A stretch of 64,000 nt of DNA, taken from positions 498,001 through 562,000 of the forward strand of contig NC_092578.1 in the NCBI RefSeq assembly GCF_037975245.1, written 5' to 3'. Below the pieces are notes generated by a model. The model was not told the origin of the DNA. It made no database searches and saw nothing but the letters and a program-made list of their open reading frames with translations. Shown here piece by piece: positions 11,805 to 25,544 of this stretch. The number at the start of each line of letters is the position of its first letter. The first letter of the stretch is position 1. The translations under genes and the position numbers were made by a program. The DNA comes from Apostichopus japonicus (Eukaryota > Echinodermata > Holothuroidea > Aspidochirotida > Stichopodidae).

Positions 11805-13728
11805 TTTTAGGTCATTAACTGTACTTTATACTAGTGTCAGTTATCATAGCTGTTGTGAGCTCTCCTTGCATAAGATGCATGTCACATACAGAGTCAGGAT
11901 AAACAGGAAAAGGGCACTAATTATGAACTAATTAGTAAATTGGTGGCTGTATATATGTAAACACAGCTATAGATATTTGTCCTGACTACCATATATGGTA
12001 AACAGCATATCATGATAATGTCTGTGTTAAAATATGACACACCTCCTCATTTCAAAACTTAGCCCACTTAGCAAACAAGGAAGTGTTCAGCTTTGAAAAG
12101 GGCTGCTTGTTTAAACACATACAGAAACACAAACAGGAAAACATAATTCTAATGTATTTAGATTTTTGAAATGTTGCCAATTTTATAGGACAGTGTGACT
12201 CCCTAAAATATCACATTCAAGTGTGGGCGGTATAAACAAAATTTAAAATTGCAGCCACAAGAAATTGGAAGAGATGGATATTAAAAACCAGAGTTTGTGC
12301 CGTATGTACTGAATACATTAATATCTTGTTACAACCTTTACAAGTATACCCCATCAGCAGAGAATAATCAAGGTACAAGCAATAACACTTGAAGTGTTAA
12401 TTATTGATAGAACTGAAAATTTCTAGTTGACATTTATGAAATTATGACAAAACTCTTCATGTGATGTGTTAACTTGGATATGATGTAAATCTGACAGTTT
12501 TGTGCAACAAAGAAGGTCGTGTAACGGAATTGCTGATATTTCTGTAAGCGGTAGTCATGGAGATCATATACCAGCATTCTTAGTGTTGCTATTGATTGGT
12601 AATGGTGTATAAACGTATTCATTACTAACACTATCCATCACATGGGATATAACCAACAACCATACCACATACTATGAATGGAAATTGTTTTGCAGTATTA
12701 AACATTTATTGTAGTTAAATACCCTGTATGTAATATGAGAATGCAAACTTCAGAAAATCTATTTACAAATATTTGCCATAACATGATGCAATGGATGGTG
12801 ATTTCATTCAATTTGAATGTCAGCCAACATGAGTAGGGTAGGTTAGTATTCATTACAACACTATAATGGCCCCTATGATACTGGATACTAGACTAGTATA
12901 CTGGATAGTGTTGTATACTAGATACTGGACAAGTATATAGTACTGTTGTCTTCTTTCTTGTCTCTACAACTTCATTTTTTATTGGACTGATGTTGATAAC
13001 TTTGAAGAATCATATTGATCTTGCCTTACATTGATCATCAAAAAGGAGGAGGGGGGGGGTGTGGGGAGTTTAAGGAATATAGGCTCTTGTGTCAGAACAC
13101 TGGCAAATGCTTTTGTGAAAGCTGACCATGTTTTGGATATGTTGATATTATTAGAAGCAGAGATTTAGTTTCTCTTCTTCTCACTGAATCCATTCTCTGC
13201 CAGTATCGTCCGTCTGTCTGAACACTCATCCGTGTGGAGGGAGCTGTATATAATGATGAGACTACCATATGGCTGGCAGATCCATCTTATTAATGAAAAT
13301 AGGCTGTATTCTTTCAATTGAAAACAGCTAAATGAAATTGATACACCTGCTTTGAAGATTATATTCAGAAATTCAACTATCACCATTGCTTGGTTTACTC
13401 ATCCATAGTAAAATTGATTGCATGTAAAACATTGAGCAGATGAAGTAGATTTGGTGTAGTACTTACCATATATGAAACTACTGTGGTATCAAAGTTACTT
13501 AACAGACGTTTGAGACTTCATAAAGCCAAAGGGAAGCTTTATTTTGTATTATTATTAATGTGTGTTAGTATTGTTTGAGTTTAAGCTCTTACCAGGCTTA
13601 CGGACAAGGAATCAAACATATTGAGTATTTTTTTCCTCTTCATATTGAGTTGTGTAGACTTGTATCTTTGAAATATCAAGTTGTGTAGTAAGTTATTCAG
13701 TTTGTGTTTTATTGACTTTTATTTTCAG

Positions 13729-13902
13729 GATCTCCCTCTCGGTCCAGGTCCGAACCGTAACGATTCAGGAAATATTCTGCATATGAAACCAAGGAGCCGA
13801 GGAATTGATTCAAACCGACCTTCATCTATGTACTCTGACCGTAGAGCCTCTAAACAAAAAGCATTTCAACGAGCATTTCCGGAGCAAAGCAATCTAGTCA
13901 TG
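13729..13902 (+). CDS. ARHGAP exon: linker
   Basis: Acceptor TTTTATTTTCAG and donor ATG|GTAACA. Phase 0-0, 58 codons. The peptide DLPLGPGPNRNDSGNILHMK is followed by a basic stretch (PRSRGIDSNRPSSMYSDRR) and ends FQRAFPEQSNLVM. There is no recognised domain. It lies between the WW and PH domains and has the Ser/Arg/Pro-rich character expected for a disordered, phosphorylatable linker. Confidence 0.75.
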
Positions 13903-14629
13903 GTAACAAACTCTATAATTTATCAGTAGTCAGTAGAAAGGATAAATAATTGATTTAGGAACTAACTTTGACTGTTCTGCTTCTTCATCTGTAGTATCTA
14001 GTAACTATCTAGTTATTGAGCCAAAGTTATAAAGTTTGATTCTTCCACTAGGAGGTAGAGTTGTGATATATACCTGTATCCTTGCATGCAGATAGGCTTG
14101 GCTTAGGTGCACCCACTGCCACAAAGTCTTATCAGACTAGGCTTAGCTGGTACAACTGTCCAATCATCTCTTAAATGTACTTCAGTCCAAACTGTGTGCT
14201 GTAGTTGCATTGCTTTGATGATGTCATTTTACAAGTGTGTTTTAGTTGTATTGGCTTAAGCTTTATATTTATTTGTAGTTGGATAGCAGTTATTATTATA
14301 TCTCTTATTCCATGTCTCCATTGGTCTCTTCTTGCTCGTCTCTGTGCACATTCCTATGCCTCCCACCTACCTTGGACTTCTCTGATCTTCACTTTTAGCA
14401 TTAATGGGTGTTGCTTTCATCCCTGTATGTATTTACCTCTGTAGTGTGTAGTGCTTTCTAAGTTATGTTCATATTTTCGTGTTTATCATGCCAAAAAGAA
14501 AATTACTTCATATTGATGAGTTCTTTAACCATCTTTGCTATTTATTATGTGCCATTGACAAACGTACATTGCAGTAGCATAGTATTAATAAAGTTGTTCA
14601 TTTTTAAGGCTTGTTTGATTGTACTGGTC

Positions 14630-15130
14630 ATTTGACTATGTTGAATGTAGTGGTCATGTGATCATATTGAATGCATTGGTCATGTGAACATGTTGAGTAT
14701 ATTGTTGATGTTGATGTGAGTATTGAGCATAGTCGTCATGTGATAGAGTTGGATATAATGGTCATGTGGCCATTTTGAATATAGTGGTCACATGACAGTG
14801 TTGAGTGTAATGGTCATGTGACCACATTGAGTGCATTGGTCATTTGACCATGTTGAGTGCATTGGTCATTTGACCATGTTGAGTGTATTGGTCATGTGAC
14901 CATGTTGAGTGCATTGGTCATGTGACCATGTTGAGTATAGTGTTGATGTGAGTATTGAGCATAGTGGTCATGTGATAGTGTTGGTTGTAATGGTCATGTG
15001 AACATTTTTGGTACTGTATAGTGGTCAAGCGACAGTGTTGAGTGTAGTGGTCACAGTGTTGTGTGTGGTAGTCATGTGACTATGTTAAGTTCAGGAATCA
15101 TGTGTTGTGTTGATTGTACTGAGGATATAG
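14630..15130. repeat. Degenerate 25-30 bp tandem repeat
   Basis: About 16 diverged copies of GGTCATGTGACCATGTTGAGTG occur. The best match each other at 14810-14935 and decay towards both ends. Each unit contains the palindromic core GGTCATGTGACC. Confidence 0.8.
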
Positions 15131-17949
15131 TGTGACAGTGTTGAGTATGGAGTTGTGTAATAGACAGACCTGAGCTGTTTGTGATTTAGTTTATGACAGC
15201 TGTTTAGTCTGTTTAGTCTGGTTGATGGTGGTATATGTAGGTTGTAAAATCAATGTATTTATATAAAGGTCTGCATACCTATATATGAGATTAGAACAAT
15301 CAGCACATCTGGTTGTTCTGAACTGATTGCAAAATATTGTTAAGAGGATTATCACATTGCTGTATTTGTAGGAAAATCAAGGAAGTTTAGTAGATAGGCA
15401 TAAAAATATATTGTTGGTGCCACAAACTACTAATTTCACTATTACTACATGAACACTCTGCCTACCTGTAAGATTAAGACTTGATGTAAGTACAATGATC
15501 CTAGCCTTCCACTACCAACTCTACAAATTACTTTAATATGAGTTCTAACTTACCCTGAAATCAATTATAATATATGAGCTTAACTGCAGCCATGATTGAA
15601 GACTATGTTTGAATATAATCTGTTATTAGGGAAACGATTGTGTGATCAAGACTATTAATATTTAAATTGAAAACAGAATAGTAAATGCCATTAATATTGT
15701 TGAATTAAAAGTATGATTCAATAATCCTTAAGAAAACATTTCTAATTTTAGATTGATTTCCAAAATAAATTTGTGCTCCAAATGAGTGGTAGTTTTTAGA
15801 TTAGAGTTTCATGGAAGACCTCAGGAATCTGTCAGCTGGATCATTGTGCCTAGTTTGAGTTTCTACGAAGAGCTACATCTGGGAAATATAGATGATTATT
15901 AGGTGTACATGTTCAGTGAGTCATCAGTCTTTGTGGATTGACATGAAATTAGCGAGTGTGCTGGCAATGACGGAGTACAATCTCAGGATCCAAGTTTGTT
16001 GCGTTCATTGACTCAGGACTTAGGTGTCGAGGTGTCTCTATCATGGAGGCTTCAGCATCCTCTTAAAGGAACATAATTGAAAGTAGATGTAAACAGTTAA
16101 TTAGAAGCAATATTTATGATGTGTACTTCACCATGGTTGCATAAATATTATGATGATCAATACAGTGGTATTTTCATAATACATGAATGACATAATTTAG
16201 AGCATGAAAACAACATGTACTATAAACAAGGAAGGCCGGTTATTGAAACAAGGATGTACCATTTCTGTTGTCCTCTTTACACATCGTGTTTGTCTGTTAG
16301 TGGGAAATTTGAGTGCATGTTTTGAAATCCTAAACGTAATATCTGATGGTATTTTAATATTTAACATTACTTCTCTAGAACAAACAACTGACCCACTGAA
16401 GTTGAAGTAGATATTGCTTCTCTATTTGTTGTAGGGGCCAGCCTATACTTGTAATAGGAGCACAGAGTGAGATGTGTATGATTTGTTGCATGTTGTGACC
16501 CAATGGATCAGAGTGTGTTTAATGGTAATTGAATCAAATTAGCAGTAGGCTAGAATTAACTAACTACCAGGCAGTTTCGATTGTCTCATCTTCTGCAATC
16601 TTTATTATTCAATAGGCTGGCAGGCGATACAGGAATAAAAACGTAAGGACACATGTCTTTTGAATTAACCACCATCCCTCACTACCATTCTTAACCCATC
16701 CAGTTGTAACTCATTAAACAGAGACCTATGTAGTAATATTACTACACCCACCAGCTTCATTCAATCTTATTTATATTCATACTCAAGGAATCTATTTGCT
16801 GACCACTTTTAAAAGGAAGACCTTTTTTTTCATAGCCCTGTGGTTTCTAAAATTTGTTATACTATAATATATTTGTATATAATACATATGATATGTAAAC
16901 TCTTCATAAATTTTGGTGAGTGGTGTTAAAGTTGTTGTCCATTTCTCTCCAACCCTCACAAATATCTTAACAATAAACTACACTATTGCAGAGGTTGGTG
17001 CATAGTCCAAGGCGAAGGCTTTCTCGTATATGCCGTCTCTTTTCTTTGTGGAAATTTCCTTCAATGGCATTTTTCAATTTACAACTTGTGCAATGTTAAA
17101 ACACTTGCCAATCTACTTTACCACAAATCCAAGTGATTTGAAAGTTCCTGTTATAAAGACTATTTGCATATATCTCAATTTGGATAGAGGGAAGCAGCTT
17201 CCAGGAGTTTTCTGCTTGTATTTTCAATTGCGCATGAAGTATTTACAAGTTCATCCAAGCTTTCAATTGAGACATTGTTGTATGTGGTATTTCACTTTGC
17301 TGTGAATTATAACAAACTTTGTGAGATTGTTAGTGAGCTGTTAATCACAGCATGTTATTTCTACTAACCAAACTCACATTATGAAATGTTGTTCCCTTAC
17401 AGCTAATATTGAGAAATTGACAATTTGATGTGGCAATTATATCTTTCAATAACTCCCTTAATGTGTGTTTTAACATAGAGAGTAGTGTGTTGTAGTGTGT
17501 ATATTTTAATATATTTTAATTTGTCTTTAAATTTCTGTGGATCATATCACTATAAACAGCATCTAATAGCCAACAGTTAACTATAGCCGTATTGTTGGAA
17601 CACAATATGATAGTACTTAATGTGTTAATATCATTCAAATCATTAATGGCATTCATGTACAGTACCTTCATATGTAAAGTCAGTTCAAAATGTGTTACAT
17701 GTAATGTACTCATGAAACAAGGACTTATTAATAAGGACTAATTAATCATTTTTTCTTAGTTTGATATTAATGCACGTAGCAGGTTTGAAGTGAAAATGGT
17801 CAATTTAATTATTTTGGGCATAATTCTGGTGCTATCTGCATCATGTTGGTAGAGTGAGATAGGTGAGTGTGACGATATATTTGTTACTTTATCTCATTTG
17901 CTTTAATGAGATATAGGTCATGTTTGTTTATGGTACATACAGTCAGACG

Positions 17950-18545
17950 CAGGGATGTAGCCAGAAATTTGAAAGGGGTGGGGGGGGGGGGTGGAGGAGC
18001 AGAATTTTACAAGGGGCACTTCTCACAAAGGGAACATTATTACACTTAAGAGCGCCATGATATACAAAGAAAATTTTTGCCCAAAATGCCTCCCACGTTG
18101 CAGGAAATAAACAGTAATGATAGTATTGTATTACGTAGGTACGGTGGCTTAATAGGGACATAGGAAAGAAAAAAGTGTCCCCAAATCTCAAAATTTTGAC
18201 ATTTAATCTCAAAATGTCAGGGAAAAAAAAGTCAAAATGTTGACTTTTAAAGTCAAACTTTTGACTTTTCATCTAAAAAATTTGATTTAAAAGGTCCAAA
18301 AATAAATCAAAAGTCAAAATTTTGATATCAAAAGTCAAAAGTTTTAGATTTGAGGACACCTTTGTCCTCCTATTAAGCCCTCGTACGTAGCACTTTCAGG
18401 GATAAGATTGAGAAGGGTTACTTAGCTTCCTTCAACCTGAAAAGAGGGCTTAAATGATATTTCCTGGCCTTACTTAAATTTTATTTTTCGGGGTACGCAA
18501 AGGGGTGGGGGGTCTCTCCCCCCCCCTCAACCAGCTGTGTCCCTG
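17950..18545. mobile_element. hAT-like non-autonomous element with another element nested in it
   Basis: The ends are inverted: CAGGGATGTAGCCAG at 17950 and, on the other strand, CAGGGACACAGCTGG ending at 18545. G-runs lie inside the left end and C-runs inside the right end. Adjacent 8-mers GTCAGACG and GTCATGTG match at 5 of 8 positions, so the target duplication is only tentative. The same CAGGG(G/A)nGTAGCCAG end occurs again at 55521. No transposase is present. Confidence 0.6.
18139..18383. mobile_element. 245-bp palindromic element flanked by TACGTAG
   Basis: Two arms of about 55 bp are imperfect reverse complements. Their outer parts are GGTGGCTTAATAGG and, reversed, GAGGGCTTAATAGG; their inner parts read CTCAAAATTTTGAC and CTAAAACTTTTGAC. 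The centre is rich in AAAGTCAAAA words. Identical 7-mers TACGTAG sit directly outside at 18132-18138 and 18384-18390. This is a non-coding MITE inserted in the hAT-like repeat. Confidence 0.7.
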
Positions 18546-19136
18546 GTCATGTGTACTGTTCATACAATCAGGTATTAGTCAGCTACATCTGCTGTGTGGT
18601 GCGATTGCTGATTTGGTCACTTTCAACCACCACTCTAAATATGCTGCTTATATGTCTGTGAGGTGCTTTAGGTTACAAATGAATATAGCAAATATGTTTC
18701 TTTGATATTAAATATATTTAAATGTGCTTTTTAATGTTTTTGTGTAATGCCTCTACTGCAACTTGCTTTAATTGGTAGCTGGTATTTCATTTCATTTGAC
18801 GGTGGTTTGATTAGTGATTAAAGGAGCTACATGTTCATCTCAAATTTATCTAAAATTAATTTTAAAGCTTGTCGAAAAGTCAGAGGGATTAATTTTCCAA
18901 GAAAGCCAAATGTAGTCATCTCAAACCAAATGACATCCCTTATCAGCTCTATTTTGGGAAAAATAATTGTCATAACTTAACAACTTACTATATAATTGTT
19001 ATCTCAGAACCTCATCTTTGTATCTTTTGACAAGTACATGGAGCTCCTTTAACTATGATATAGCTTGCTTTAACATATCATTCTGCTCTGTCTATTTTTC
19101 TCTCTGTGTGTTCAATTGTTGTTTCATGTTGTACAG

Positions 19137-19283
19137 GAAACGGTTCCAGAGTCTGACTTGATATCTCCTACTTCATCATGTTCCTCCTCTTCTTCCTCCT
19201 CGCATCCTCCTCATCCTCATATGATTGCCATCCATTCTCCTTCCTCACCCATTCTTCCATTGCCTCCTATGCCTCCTGTTCGG
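19137..19283 (+). CDS. ARHGAP exon: Ser/Pro-rich linker
   Basis: Acceptor GTTGTACAG and donor CGG|GTACGT. Phase 0-0, 49 codons. The peptide starts ETVPESDLISPTSS, runs through Cys and a seven-Ser tract, then HPPHPHMIAIHSPSS, and ends PILPLPPMPPVR. The PxPPxPP-R tail resembles an SH3-binding class II ligand. It joins in phase to the exons on both sides. Low complexity makes the call less certain than for the domain exons. Confidence 0.65.
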
Positions 19284-22200
19284 GTACGTTCTTCCTACAT
19301 TCTATTAAACTAACAATCCTTTCTCATGTTTTTGCTTTTTCCTTCATGTTATTAAAATGAGCTTTTCCACTTCTAAGAAAAAACCTGGTGACATTAATTT
19401 TTTGTACTTGAAAAGAAAAGAAAAAGAGAGATTAATTTGTAAATACACTTAGACATGTCTGTTCTGTTTTGTTTATAGCCAAATCAGGCTTAACAATATC
19501 CCAGACATTGTACTTTACAGTCTCTGTACGTTACTTGCGGATTCTTCTCAAATTTGATGTTGCCATTAGTGATGACATATGCATTACCCAAAAGAAATTG
19601 TAGGACTCTTATGAGTTAATAGTTTAATTTCTTGTAAATACTTATTAAGCACAGAGTAAGTATAAAGGATATTGTAACCAAAGTTAAAAAATTTATCTTA
19701 TGAGTTAATGACTGTACAATATGCCTTTCTGAGTTTAATGAACAAGTTTACTTTCATTTTTAACCAATTAAACAATTGAAGTATCAAGTATTGAGCTATA
19801 AAGTTACTAAACACAGTGATCTAATAATCACCTTTGTAATTTAATCCATTGCCTTGATAAACTATGTTTTTACCTGGAACAATTTGCACTTTATGTATGA
19901 TTGCTGATACCGCAAAAGCCTGACATTTCCTTTAAGGAAATGAACGTTGGCGGGCAAACATCTCAGCATCATTTCCTCACAGTATAGTTTTACTATGTTT
20001 GTTTGAATTCTAATAAGTCTAAATATAAATTATTGGAAAGGGTTTAAGTTCTCCTTCTTTCCTGGTTTTCACTTTCCATCAGGAAGAACTGTTCTTTTCT
20101 TTAAATAATTCAGAGACAATGGTGTATGACACAGAACCAGACATGAGAGCTCATCATAAATGTGTAATAATGGACTATTGTTTAGTGATGCTTATGACTA
20201 TGCAGGTTCTGTTGTGTTCTTGAAAATCAACTGCAGGTGTGACTCAAACAAGTCCTATGCACCCAGCTGAGCAAAGTATGGCCTGCAAGATTCTCCAAAC
20301 AATGCCACCTCCTCTTCCTTACCCCACCCCCACCAGCAAACATTTTATTAACTTATTTATAAAACAGATGAGTACTTGTAAATTTAAAAGCTGTATGCCT
20401 GATTGGACATTGACCTAATATTTGACATCATGGAAAGAAAAAATGTTTCACATTATGCTGAGAGAATCTGTTCCATTTATAATGACTTTACTTTCCCTAG
20501 AAATTGTAATCTTGAGATGAGAAGTTTATGATTCAGTGAAGACAATAAAGTTACATTTTGTTTTACCCGTGGGATGTAATCAGTGCTGATAGTACCATGC
20601 ACACTGTATGACTCATGCCTGTAACACAGTCATTAAACTAGTTTATGAGGCACAAGGTATTAAAGCAGAGTGTGTTAATGTTGGCAGCATTAAGAACATG
20701 TGCTGGTAGATGATCTTCATATGTGTATAGAGTATCTAAATAACATATCATGTATACCTGCCATTAGGTTCCCCTCTACTTGTTAAGTAGCAGAGTCAAA
20801 CAGGACCCCAGGGAATCAATTCATACACCAAATATTAAGAGTCTCACAAGTAGTCTAGTAGCAAGAAATTACAGGACAATAGAGTCATATGTGATGGCTA
20901 ATGTTGTTACCTATCATATGTACAGTATTAGGGAGAACTGTGAACTGCATATTGAGGTTTTAATGAATAATCAAGATGGGGGGGATGGGGGATGGGGGGA
21001 GGTAGTTCCATTCAGCTTTATCATCTTTGATATTATTCAGAAAGTTGTGAGACAACTATAAAAGAGACAACTATAAAAGAATATGCTTCATTTATTATTA
21101 GTTATTTATCCCAATTGTGGAGTTCAGACCGTCTCAGCCTTTATAGAGGGGAGAATGGTGATATAGATAAGTGCAGTAGTGATTTAGTCAACCAATGAGA
21201 ACAGAGAGAATATGAATAGTTTTGTAAAATTTATTCAAGAAAGTGCAGAAAAGTTACTTTTGTGGCATGGAATTGCCATCAACTTGTAGTTTCACAAAAT
21301 TGTTTTTATTGTGATTCTCCAGTAGTCAGAATGAATAGATTGTATAAGAACAGACTTTGCTAAATCTCATCGGTATAATTATTTCCTGTTGTGTACATAA
21401 AACCGTTTCCATCATATTTCTGCTGTTTCTGTGGGCTAGCTAACTGTTTTGTATATCTTTAATTTTTGTTTTGGAACTTGTTCTAATATTGTCTAACACT
21501 GTAAATCAATATTAGAACACCAGACCTGCCGTACCAATAAATCTTCAAAGCCTTGAGAAATTTCAGCACTATACTGGGTGTCCCAGGAAATATGAAAGGA
21601 AGGGAAAATGTTGACATTTATTCCTGGACATGAAATGTGGAGTACATTAACTAGGAACAGTATACCTACTCAAACCAATTTCAGTCATCCTGTTTAAGAG
21701 GAATGAGTCAAGTATTAGAGAACCAAACAGTCACGTTTTGACATGTTAAGTATGCAGAACAATGCAATCCCTACTAAGGCAGAGTTTCAGTTCATAAATT
21801 GTTTTCATGGTTTTGTGTATTAAAATCCAATGCCAGTGCAGTTCTCTAATATTGATTAGTTAAAGTTGATTTCAAATACCGATGTAATTTGGAAACAATT
21901 GAAAGTTTTCAAATTAGCCATTTTCAATTAGATAATACATGTACTAATATGAAAACAGATCTTGAGCCTTACATTAGATCCATTGACTGCTCTATACTCA
22001 ACTATCACAATAAATATGGGAGAGTGTCTTATTTGATCAATTTTAATATTACTCTGAGTTATACTTGGTAGATTCCCAATCACTGTTGTCCAAAGAAGTG
22101 GCCTCTTGATCTCCTTTCAGTTGTTCTAGTTGTACTGTCTGTATCCATTGATCGATGGATAGCAAAATATACCAAACTTTACTCTTTCACTTCCAATAAT

Positions 22201-22347
22201 TTATGCAAATCAATCGATTTATTGACTAAATACACATGCACAGACTGTGAATTTGAAAACACAATAATCCTTGACTGAGTTAGGAAAGTTAATGTTAAAA
22301 GTAAGCAATGTTTACAATGTTGATTGGCCCAATTGGTCAACTTAAAT

Positions 22348-23411
22348 ATATACGGCTACTGTACACTAGACTTGGATAATCTCTTATATACAGCTACTGT
22401 ACACTAGACTTGGATATTCTCTTATATACGGCTACTGTACACTAGACTTGGATATTCTCTTATATACGGCTACTGTACACTAGACTTGGATATTCTCTTA
22501 TATACGGCTACTGTACACTAGACTTGGATAATCTCTTATATACGGCTACTGTACACTAGACTTGGATATTCTCTTATATACGGCTACTGTACACTAGACT
22601 TGGATAATCTCTTATATACGGCTACTGTACACTAGACTTGGATATTCTCTTATATACGGCTACTGTACACTAGACTTGGATAATCTCTTATATACCGCTA
22701 CTGTACACTAGACTTGGATATTCTCTTATATACGGCTACTGTACACTAGACTTGGATAATCTCTTATATACGGCTACTGTACACTAGACTTGGATATTCT
22801 CTTATATACGGCTACTGTACACTAGACTTGGATAATCTCTTATATACGGCTACTGTACACTAGACTTGGATATTCTCTTATATACGGCTACTGTACACTA
22901 GACTTGGATAATCTCTTATATACGGCTACTGTACACTAGACTTGGATAATCTCTTATATACGGCTACTGTACACTAGACTTGGATATTCTCTTATATACG
23001 GCTACTGTACACTAGACTTGGATATTCTCTTATATACGGCTACTGTACACTAGACTTGGATATTCTCTTATATACGGCTACTGTACACTAGACTTGGATA
23101 TTCTCTTATATACGGCTACTGTACACTAGACTTGGATATTCTCTTATATACGGCTACTGTACACTAGACTTGGATATTCTCTTATATACGGCTACTGTAC
23201 ACTAGACTTGGATATTCTCTTATATACGGCTACTGTACACTAGACTTGGATATTCTCTTATATACGGCTACTGTACACTAGACTTGGATATTCTCTTATA
23301 TACGGCTACTGTACACTAGACTTGGATATTCTCTTATATACGGCTACTGTACACTAGACTTGGATATTCTCTTATATACGGCTACTGTACACTAGACTTG
23401 GATATTCTCTT
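22348..23411. repeat. Minisatellite, 38 bp x28
   Basis: Unit words are TATACGGCTACTGTACACTA and GACTTGGATATTCTCTTA. Copies differ almost only at one base (GGATAAT or GGATATT), plus single changes in copies 2 (CAGCT) and 10 (CCGCT). Copies 5-15 alternate A and T strictly, and the last dozen are all the T type. It ends abruptly in unique sequence at 23412. Confidence 0.97.
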
Positions 23412-24090
23412 CAAACTTTCTCCTCTTTGCCAAGGTAATCTGTGTACATCATTCTACTGCTTCTCTTTGATCAAACTTATCTTTCCTTGGAGTTTATGCC
23501 TAGTTATAGGTATACTTGCATATCACTACAGTCTTCCTCATTATTTCCATTATCCATCATTTAGCTACACTGAGAGCTCCGGTCCTCCATCTAATCAGGT
23601 CTAAATGTTATTTTATCATCCAGACTTTGTTTATGTACAGAGGTACATAGAGGTGAATATATTGCTACACCTGTGTTGATTACAGCATGACTCACAATGC
23701 ATTGACTTTGTAGTTTGGTAGATGAAATTTAAGGACAGTTGTACCTGTCACCCATGATAGCAGGAAGCAGAGATTTATACAATCTGTTAGTAATCGCTGA
23801 AAGACTAACTCTATCATTTCTGTCATTGAATAAGAATAATACAACAACAAGTTCATGTATTGGTTGAATGTCACACAGGCTTTGGCCTAGCTTGTCTGTT
23901 AACATTATATCCTAAGTTGAACCTTTCTATGATTAAGTCTGTCCATATGACTGTTACTTAACAGATCTCAATTGCAGCTAGGCAACATAGTAATGTTTTG
24001 GCAGTTTGACTTTAACAAATAACTGTCCACAAAGACTATTTTTCATTTATGAGTTGAAAAATCCAGAACAGTGAATTAACTTCCAACCTT

Positions 24091-24154
24091 AAGAATTTGA
24101 TCCGGGGTGTCCCGCTTCATATGCGGACACCCTAACCAACTACGCTATAGACGC
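24091..24154 (-). tRNA. tRNA-like sequence, probably pseudogene or SINE head
   Basis: Read on the minus strand it begins GCGTCTATAGCGTAGTTGG, which contains a good Pol III A-box, followed by GTTAGGGTGTCCGC, a central CATATGA and a paired GCGGGACACCC. It ends in GGATCAAATTC, a poor match to the B-box. The 3' acceptor strand does not pair with the 5' GCGTCTA, so a functional tRNA is unlikely. A tRNA-derived SINE fragment is the best reading. Confidence 0.4.
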
Positions 24155-25544
24155 TGATACATGTTCGTATGTATGCATTTTTGTATGTATGTATTCAAGC
24201 AAACAATTACACACAGTGACTGTATCACTTTCTTAACACATTCTCCTGTTTAGTTGAGCTCAGGTCATGTGACCTGGATACACCTAGCATTATAAGCTAC
24301 TAGTATTTCTTGCTAATAACCTTGTTGAGATAATGACATGAAGCAAACAATATATAACATAAGAAATGAGTATCATTGCCACTCATGGAGAAACAAAACA
24401 CAATCACATCAATCACAGTTTCAAAGTCCTTGTAAACAAACAAAGCCACATTAAAATTCAATGACATACTGCTTCAACCTGTGTTCATGGGCTCTGTCAT
24501 TACTCATTTACTAGGATATATGCCATGCAATCGGAAGAAGATGTCTGCTAATTATTTGCTGTATTCAAGTGGGTACTTAAAAAAAAAGTCAACATAAAAA
24601 GTCACATGACTAAAACAAAGCTTCTTCTTTCCAAACCATTATGTATGAATTGTGGTTTCCAATAGTGATTTTCTCACACCTTCTTTAATTGTTAAATGTT
24701 GTAGTGAGTGTAATATTGTAGATGACTATATATCATGTACTGACTTAAAGGTAGACAAACTCCAGTATAATTTATTACATGGTTTAATAATCACAAATCT
24801 ACTGTTGTTAGGGACTAGACCATATGTCATTGTAGATCCTGTAGATTTTAATAATCTATATTGTATGTGCAGGTTTGGTGCTCATGAATAAATACTTAAC
24901 TTATTACTTGGGATCCACATTTATGTTTATAAAATAGGCGGATCTATCTCCATTTGCCTAAATATTGTAAGTCATTAAATAATTCTTCCGTCTCCTCATC
25001 TTGTTCTATGTATTACAGCTCCTCTCTCTTCCCTCTTGCTCGTTCCACTTTCCATTCCCCTCCTTCCATCTCCTTTGTCCTCTTTTACTTGAAAACTATA
25101 CAGGAATTCCATGACTAACCATTGAGCAGTCTCCATTGCATTGCAGTAATCAACCACAGGTTACATTACCCTCCCCACTCCCCCTCCAACCCTCTCACCT
25201 ATAATCCTGACAGTTCATGTTAGAATGTCATTACATCATGTCTCCCCTATACTTTAAGTGCTAGAAGCTATTAACATGCATTATTCTACAGATAAACAGG
25301 TAACAATAAAAAGCTTTGTCAGTATGATATGTACTGCAAGAGTAATGTACTCCAAGATTACTGTACTCCAAGAGTCACTCCAAGATTAATGTATGTTGTC
25401 CAGTTCCAGAGTAGTTGACAATTCATAATCATGAATGTTAGAGACTGACTTCAGTCGGCTTGCGGCTTTGATAAGCCAATGAGGCTTCTTCGCGAGTTCC
25501 TGCTTGAAGGATCTAAAATACATGGATCTAATATACATACATGC

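Larger units (their letters stand above)
8690..13728 (+). other. ARHGAP intron
   Basis: A 5-kb intron with two minisatellites (9513-10056 and 11576-11804). The remaining stretches 8690-9510, 10060-11570 and 11810-13728 show only AT-rich sequence. G-runs at 9045-9062 and 13044-13068 are the only notable features. Confidence 0.6.
13903..19136 (+). other. ARHGAP intron
   Basis: A 5.2-kb intron holding a degenerate repeat (14630-15130) and a nested pair of mobile elements (17950-18545). Nothing else was recognised in 15130-17940 or 18550-19136. Confidence 0.55.

Noticed and set aside
16992-17035. Possible exon RLVHSPRRRLSRIC after TATTGCAG
   Set aside because: No donor in a phase that would join the next exon; composition alone is not enough.
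23542-23598. Possible exon ending YTESSGPPSNQ before GTCTAA
   Set aside because: Acceptor choices give either a stop or the wrong phase between exons that need phase 0-0, and the donor is weak.
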